Source of the DNA: an uncultured Lachnospiraceae bacterium
Lineage (GTDB): Bacteria > Bacillota > Clostridia > Lachnospirales > Lachnospiraceae
NCBI GenBank assembly: GCA_905236585.1
Contig: CAJOQZ010000046.1
Coordinates: forward strand, 1 to 9,181
Direction: 5' to 3'
Length of the DNA stretch: 9,181 bases
The translations under genes and the position numbers were made by a program. This document shows positions 5,819 to 9,181 of the stretch, piece after piece. Under the pieces are notes generated by a model, which ran no database searches, was not told the origin of the DNA, and was given only the letters and a program-made list of their open reading frames with translations. Every line of letters starts with the position of its first letter. The first letter of the stretch is position 1.

Positions 5819-5864
5819 GACGTTTATCCCAAAATCCTGACGTTTATCACAAATGGGTTGAAAT
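5819..5864 (+). repeat. 26-bp repeat, right copy, with a half-copy 20 bp upstream
   Basis: The full copy (5839-5864) reads GACGTTTATC then ACAAATGGGTTGAAAT. The half-copy GACGTTTATCCCAAA starts at 5819, exactly 20 bases upstream and in the same orientation, matching in 13 of the first 14-15 positions. The full copy is an inverted counterpart of 4954-4979. Its last bases supply the TTGAAA -35 box of the predicted kinase promoter. Two direct repeats about two helical turns apart abutting a -35 box resemble a transcription-factor site. Confidence 0.7.
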
Positions 5865-5886
5865 CATTCCTCCATAAGATTAAAAT
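5858..5886 (+). promoter_or_regulatory. hybrid kinase promoter
   Basis: TTGAAA (5858-5863), 17 bases, TAAAAT (5881-5886): five of six matches in each box at ideal spacing, about 80 bases before the preferred start codon. The -35 box lies inside the 26-bp repeat. Confidence 0.65.
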
Positions 5887-5918
5887 GCAACAGATGCATA
5901 GAGCCGTCTGCATTTTTT
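5882..5918 (+). terminator. possible attenuator hairpin in the kinase leader
   Basis: AAAATGC (5882-5888) can pair with GCATTTT (5910-5916), extended after a 3-base bulge by AGA/TCT, and the 3' arm runs into six T. This resembles a weak intrinsic terminator. Its 5' arm overlaps the predicted -10 box, so RNA from the proximal promoter would not contain the whole stem. Only a distal start, such as the 5752-5780 candidate, would make it. Confidence 0.3.
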
Positions 5919-5966
5919 AGAATTGGTTTGAATGACGGCATATGCCGACACAGGGTGGAAACGGAT

Positions 5967-8261
5967 ATGATAAAGCAACTGATAACGATCCTTAGAGAAA
6001 AAAGAACACAAGGAGACATCCGAAAGGTACTGTTCAATATCATAGACATCGGCGGTTTTTGCGGAGGGGTGTTTGCGCTTACGATATCAGTCGCCATAGG
6101 GCTGCCGATGATTCAGAATGCGGCGATATTTGCCGCAGACGTGGTATTGCTGATCGGGTATTATATCGCAAACAAAAAAAATAATACCAATGCCGCCGCA
6201 TTTCTAATCGTTTCCGTAGTGACCCTTGTATTGTTCCCATTTATGTTCTATACGGACGGCGGGCTGTATGGAGGCATGGGATACTGGTACCTTTTAGGCA
6301 TCATTTTCAACTTTCTTCTGCTTGAAGGCATGCTCTTCTATATCCTGCTGTTTTTACAGGTGGCGGCAACGCTGTTTTGTTTTATTCACACCTATTACTA
6401 TCCGTCAACGGTGATCACGCTGGAAAAAGGAGCCATGTATGTTGACGTCGTGCAGAGCCTCCTTATTGACGCTTTGATCATCGGAGTCATCGTCAAGTTT
6501 CAAAACAATGTCTATAAAGACAAGTTGAAAGAACTTGTCGAAATGAATGAAGAAAATGAGAAACTTGCAAAAATCGCGGCGGATGCCAATCACGCGAAGT
6601 CGGATTTTCTTGCGCAAATGTCCCACGAAATCCGCACGCCGATCAATGCTGTCCTTGGAATGAATGAAATGATCTTAAGAGAATCCGATGATGCGGATAT
6701 CCTTGAGTATTCGGGCAATATTGATTCGGCGGGGAACACGCTGCTGTCGATTATCAACAGCATCCTGGATTTTTCAAGGATTGAGGAAGGAAAAATGGAG
6801 ATCGTACCGGTGGAATATGGCACGACTTCTTTCATCAATGACCTGTATCAATCCATCGTCCATAGGGCGGATGAAAAAGGGCTTGCCTTTATCATGGATA
6901 TCGACGAGGGGCTGCCGTGCAGATTATTGGGAGACAACCTGCGATTCTCCCAGGTTATCATGAATCTGCTCACAAATGCTGTAAAATATACGGAAAAAGG
7001 CAGCGTCACGCTTTCCGTAAAGGTTTCAGAAAAAAAGGATAAAAAGGTATCCATCGCCGTCGCTGTAAAAGATACGGGCATAGGAATCCGCAGCGAGGAT
7101 AGACAAAGGCTCTTTGAATCCTTTGAGCGGCTTGATGAGTTAAGGAATCACAGCATAGAGGGAACAGGACTTGGCATGTCCATTGTTACGAACCTGCTGC
7201 ATATGATGGATGGCAGGCTGCAGGTGGACAGCACCTACGGAAAGGGCTCGGTTTTCTCTTTTGTCATTGTTCAGGACGTCATCGATGATACGCCGATCGG
7301 GGATTATAAAAGCCGGCTGAAGGAGAGCAAAATCCGGGAGAGCAGGGAAGATATCATATACGCTCCGAGCGCGAGGATACTGATGGTGGATGACAACGAC
7401 ATGAACCTTAAGGTGACAAGGAACCTTCTGAAACTTTGCGGCATTAAACCGGATGAGGCGGCATCGGGAGCGGAAACGATAAACCTTATGAAAGAAAACA
7501 CCTATGACATCGTTTTTCTGGATCACATGATGCCGGAGATGGATGGCATAGAGACGCTCCACCGGCTAAGAGAAAGCGGTCTGATACCCAATGAGACGGT
7601 TATGATCGCGCTGACGGCAAATGCCGTAGTCGGAGCAAGAGAGAATTACCTGAAGGAAGGATTTACCGACTATCTCTCCAAGCCGATTGAGATCAGGCAT
7701 TTGGTAGAGAAACTGTCTGCCTATCTTCCACAGGACGCATATACGGACAGGAGCGGGGATAAGACGTTGGATGGGGAAGATGTTCAGGAATCGGCTCCCG
7801 CGACAGCGGATGAAATCCTGGAATTTGAACCGGAGGACGAAGACGATGCCGATGGGTCCGGGGACTTTGGCGGGCAGGAAGGATACGATACCAACGCCCT
7901 TATAGCGTCCGGCGTCGGTCTGGAAGAGGGGATGAAATACTGCGGTGGGAATGCGTCGCTATATTTTGAATTGTTAGATGATTTTATTCCGTCTTGTGAA
8001 AAAAGGCTGGAGGAATTGCGTGCATTTTATGCGAGCGAGGATATGCACGGGTATGAAATCGTTGTCCACGCTATGAAAAGCAATCTAAGGATCATCGGAT
8101 TTACTTCCTGCAGCGAACAGGCAAGAAATCTGGAAAAAGCCGCGAAAAACAAGGACATCCGGTATATCCGGGATCATCACGGCGCATTTCTTAAGGCTGT
8201 TGAGGACGCGGAAACAATAATCAGAAACGCGGCAGTGCAGGGCAGCCGTTTTCCGGACTAA
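5967..8261 (+). CDS. membrane hybrid sensor histidine kinase with REC and Hpt domains
   Basis: From ATG 5967 the product has 764 residues. An N-terminal block of about six hydrophobic segments (20-175) has no large extracellular domain. A Lys/Glu-rich linker leads to HisKA with MSHEIRTP (His220), then HATPase_c with the N box (Asn337), DTGIGI (369-374) and GTGLGM (399-404). A receiver follows with DD 475-476, phospho-acceptor Asp519 in FLDHMMP, Thr550 and Lys572. An acidic linker leads to an Hpt domain with VHAMKSN (His701). All phosphorelay residues (His-Asp-His) are present; the final response regulator must be encoded elsewhere, because no output domain is here. The frame also opens at TTG 5928, but only ATG 5967 has a plausible ribosome site (AGGGTGG, 5952-5958). 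The signal is unknown; the sensor resembles no named domain I can identify. Confidence 0.93.
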   Translation: MIKQLITILREKRTQGDIRKVLFNIIDIGGFCGGVFALTISVAIGLPMIQNAAIFAADVVLLIGYYIANKKNNTNAAAFLIVSVVTLVLFPFMFYTDGGLYGGMGYWYLLGIIFNFLLLEGMLFYILLFLQVAATLFCFIHTYYYPSTVITLEKGAMYVDVVQSLLIDALIIGVIVKFQNNVYKDKLKELVEMNEENEKLAKIAADANHAKSDFLAQMSHEIRTPINAVLGMNEMILRESDDADILEYSGNIDSAGNTLLSIINSILDFSRIEEGKMEIVPVEYGTTSFINDLYQSIVHRADEKGLAFIMDIDEGLPCRLLGDNLRFSQVIMNLLTNAVKYTEKGSVTLSVKVSEKKDKKVSIAVAVKDTGIGIRSEDRQRLFESFERLDELRNHSIEGTGLGMSIVTNLLHMMDGRLQVDSTYGKGSVFSFVIVQDVIDDTPIGDYKSRLKESKIRESREDIIYAPSARILMVDDNDMNLKVTRNLLKLCGIKPDEAASGAETINLMKENTYDIVFLDHMMPEMDGIETLHRLRESGLIPNETVMIALTANAVVGARENYLKEGFTDYLSKPIEIRHLVEKLSAYLPQDAYTDRSGDKTLDGEDVQESAPATADEILEFEPEDEDDADGSGDFGGQEGYDTNALIASGVGLEEGMKYCGGNASLYFELLDDFIPSCEKRLEELRAFYASEDMHGYEIVVHAMKSNLRIIGFTSCSEQARNLEKAAKNKDIRYIRDHHGAFLKAVEDAETIIRNAAVQGSRFPD

Positions 8262-8349
8262 AACGCTTATTCCCCAATCGGCTTGTTCACCAACGCGTCA
8301 AAATAAAATAGAATCGCAAGACATCCGACCAATAATTATATTGTAATAG
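8262..8349. other. intergenic sequence after the kinase
   Basis: No gene is supported. On the - strand, 8335-8267 stays open for 22 codons, ends at a stop, and reads like a hydrophobic C-terminus (LLVGCLAILFYFDALVNK), but it has no start and is too short to call. The stretch ends at the terminator repeat. Confidence 0.4.
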
Positions 8350-8399
8350 AAAGAAATGTCTCACAAAGGGCGCTGCTTCTTCCGTGAGACATTTTTTCT
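8350..8399 (+). terminator. intrinsic terminator downstream of the kinase (terminator-repeat copy 2)
   Basis: AAATGTCTCAC (8354-8364) pairs with GTGAGACATTT (8384-8394) around a 19-base loop, and the 3' arm continues into a run of six T (8392-8397). It lies about 90 bases after the kinase stop. Bases 8350-8376 match the reverse complement of 3664-3690 in 26 of 27 positions. Confidence 0.85.
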
Positions 8400-8412
8400 A
8401 TTTGAAGAAAAC

Positions 8413-8550
8413 ATGGATGTTTTTTACGAGTATAATATTGAAGAAACGGAACTTTTGAAAAAATCGGTAAAGACATAGAGCACCTGTCTGACACGGAAAT
8501 CAACTTTTGTGTTGAGAACAAGCAATCTTTAGATTCCAAAACCGTCATTC
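8413..8550 (+). pseudogene. possible decayed small gene before the MATE exporter
   Basis: ATG 8413 opens a 21-codon frame (MDVFYEYNIEETELLKKSV) ending at TAG 8476-8478. The +2 frame then carries a protein-like stretch (IGKDIEHLSDTEINFC, VENKQSLDSK). The two could be one frame-shifted gene remnant. There is no ribosome site before 8413 and no recognisable family, so this may equally be ordinary intergenic DNA. Confidence 0.2.
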
Positions 8551-8552
8551 CA

Positions 8553-8561
8553 TGCTATAAT
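8553..8561 (+). promoter_or_regulatory. MATE exporter promoter (extended -10)
   Basis: TGCTATAAT: a perfect TATAAT (8556-8561) with the extended -10 TG. The -35 is weak (TTCCAA, 8534-8539, at 16 bases). It sits about 40 bases upstream of the start codon. The same TGCTATAAT sequence occurs at 901-909. Confidence 0.55.
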
Positions 8562-8602
8562 GTGTTATTATCTTATACGTATTTGAGAAAAGGAGATCAT
8601 TC

Positions 8603-9181
8603 ATGTCTGTTGCTACAAAACGCCCTACACAGCAAATGGATATGCTGCACGGGGCGATGTTGAAAAACATTCTTGCCATTGCGCTGCCGCTTGCGTTAAG
8701 TTCGATCCTGCAGCAGTTGTTCAATTCCATTGACGTAGCGGTTGTCGGGCACTTCGCCGGAAGTGAGGCAATGGCGGCGGTCGGCGCGAACAGCCCGATC
8801 GTCAACCTGATCGTAGGACTTCTCGGGGGCGTTTCCGTCGCGGTCAACGTCATCATTGCTGGCCTGATCGGACGAGGGGACACGCATAAGGTTAAGGGCG
8901 CAATTCGCGCGATGTTTTTCGTTTCGCTGACGGTCGGCGTAGTTTTGATGCTGTTGGGCATGATTGCATCGCGCCCCCTTCTTGCCATCACACAGGCACC
9001 GGAAAATGTATTTGACGCGGCGGTGCTTTACCTTCGGTTATACTGCGTCTGCATGCCGTTTCTTGCCGTCTACAATTACGGCGCGTCCATCTTAAGAAGC
9101 CGCGGAGATACGAGGCGTGCGCTCGGCGTACTTGTCATTGCGGGTCTCGTGAACACGGCGCTGAACCTTTTCTTCGTGATC
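8603..9181 (+). CDS. MATE-family multidrug/Na+ antiporter (3' partial)
   Basis: The first 193 residues are visible and the frame is open to the end of the window. ATG 8603 follows AAGGAG (8590-8595) at seven bases. After a polar N-terminus come helices characteristic of MATE exporters: ALPLALSSILQQLFNSID, AVVGHFAGSEAMAAVGAN and the long glycine-rich segment to about residue 90 with LLGGVSVAVNVIIAGLIGRG. A later helix contains CMPFLAVYNYGASILRSRGD and the start of the next begins VLVIAGLVNTALNLFF. MATE proteins export cationic drugs or metabolites across the cytoplasmic membrane in exchange for Na+ or H+. The substrate cannot be inferred. It has its own promoter and is not co-transcribed with the kinase, which ends in a strong terminator. 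Confidence 0.93.
   Translation, partial: MSVATKRPTQQMDMLHGAMLKNILAIALPLALSSILQQLFNSIDVAVVGHFAGSEAMAAVGANSPIVNLIVGLLGGVSVAVNVIIAGLIGRGDTHKVKGAIRAMFFVSLTVGVVLMLLGMIASRPLLAITQAPENVFDAAVLYLRLYCVCMPFLAVYNYGASILRSRGDTRRALGVLVIAGLVNTALNLFFVI

Noticed and set aside
4954..5864. The 26-bp repeats as a CRISPR remnant
   Set aside because: There are only two full copies, in opposite orientations and nearly 900 bases apart, plus one half-copy at 20 bp. There is no spacer-sized periodicity and no cas genes.
5928..5966. TTG at 5928 as the kinase start
   Set aside because: No Shine-Dalgarno sequence precedes it. ATG 5967 has AGGGTGG at a suitable distance and the first membrane segment is complete from there.
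8267..8335. Hydrophobic 22-codon reading on the - strand as a membrane-protein gene remnant
   Set aside because: It is too short, with no start and a stop immediately upstream; such an open stretch is expected by chance.

Overview
The window looks like chromosome from an anaerobic Firmicute, most likely a Clostridia/Lachnospiraceae-type organism. This is inferred from strong AGGAGG-type ribosome sites, sigma-A promoters with extended -10 boxes, a perfect CIRCE operator, a clostridial-style Lon, an S11 D-Ala-D-Ala carboxypeptidase with an SGA (not SGN) motif, and a tripartite hybrid histidine kinase. No similarity search was possible; family names rest on motifs read by eye.

Layout: (1) 1-1118, + strand: the 3' part of a D-Ala-D-Ala carboxypeptidase gene, then an unrecognised 58-residue protein with its own promoter. 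(2) 1134-3621, + strand: lon, preceded by a TTGACA promoter and a textbook CIRCE element, so lon is predicted to be under HrcA heat-shock repression. (3) 3753-5626, - strand: a visibly more A+T-rich island with two toxin-antitoxin modules, a VbhA-like antitoxin plus Fic toxin and a HicA/HicB pair. Between them lies a small winged-helix-like reading frame whose frame resumes after a stop and ends exactly at the antitoxin start. (4) 5627-8261: a regulatory intergenic region and a + strand membrane hybrid kinase (HisKA, HATPase, REC, Hpt). (5) 8262-9181: a terminator, possible gene debris, and the 5' part of a MATE-family exporter that runs off the window.

Two repeat systems overlay the genes. 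A 26-bp sequence occurs in inverted orientation on either side of hicAB. Its right copy forms the -35 region of the predicted kinase promoter, with a half-copy 20 bp upstream. Separately, two near-identical terminator hairpins lie in inverted orientation at 3641-3693 and 8350-8399, bracketing the toxin-antitoxin island and the kinase.

Functionally, Lon-type proteases degrade labile antitoxins in other bacteria, so a heat-inducible lon convergent with two toxin-antitoxin modules is suggestive, but nothing in the sequence proves a link. I see no clearly new multi-gene system. The best leads are the shared 26-bp repeat, the CIRCE-controlled lon, the paired terminator repeats, and the interrupted frame upstream of the Fic module.
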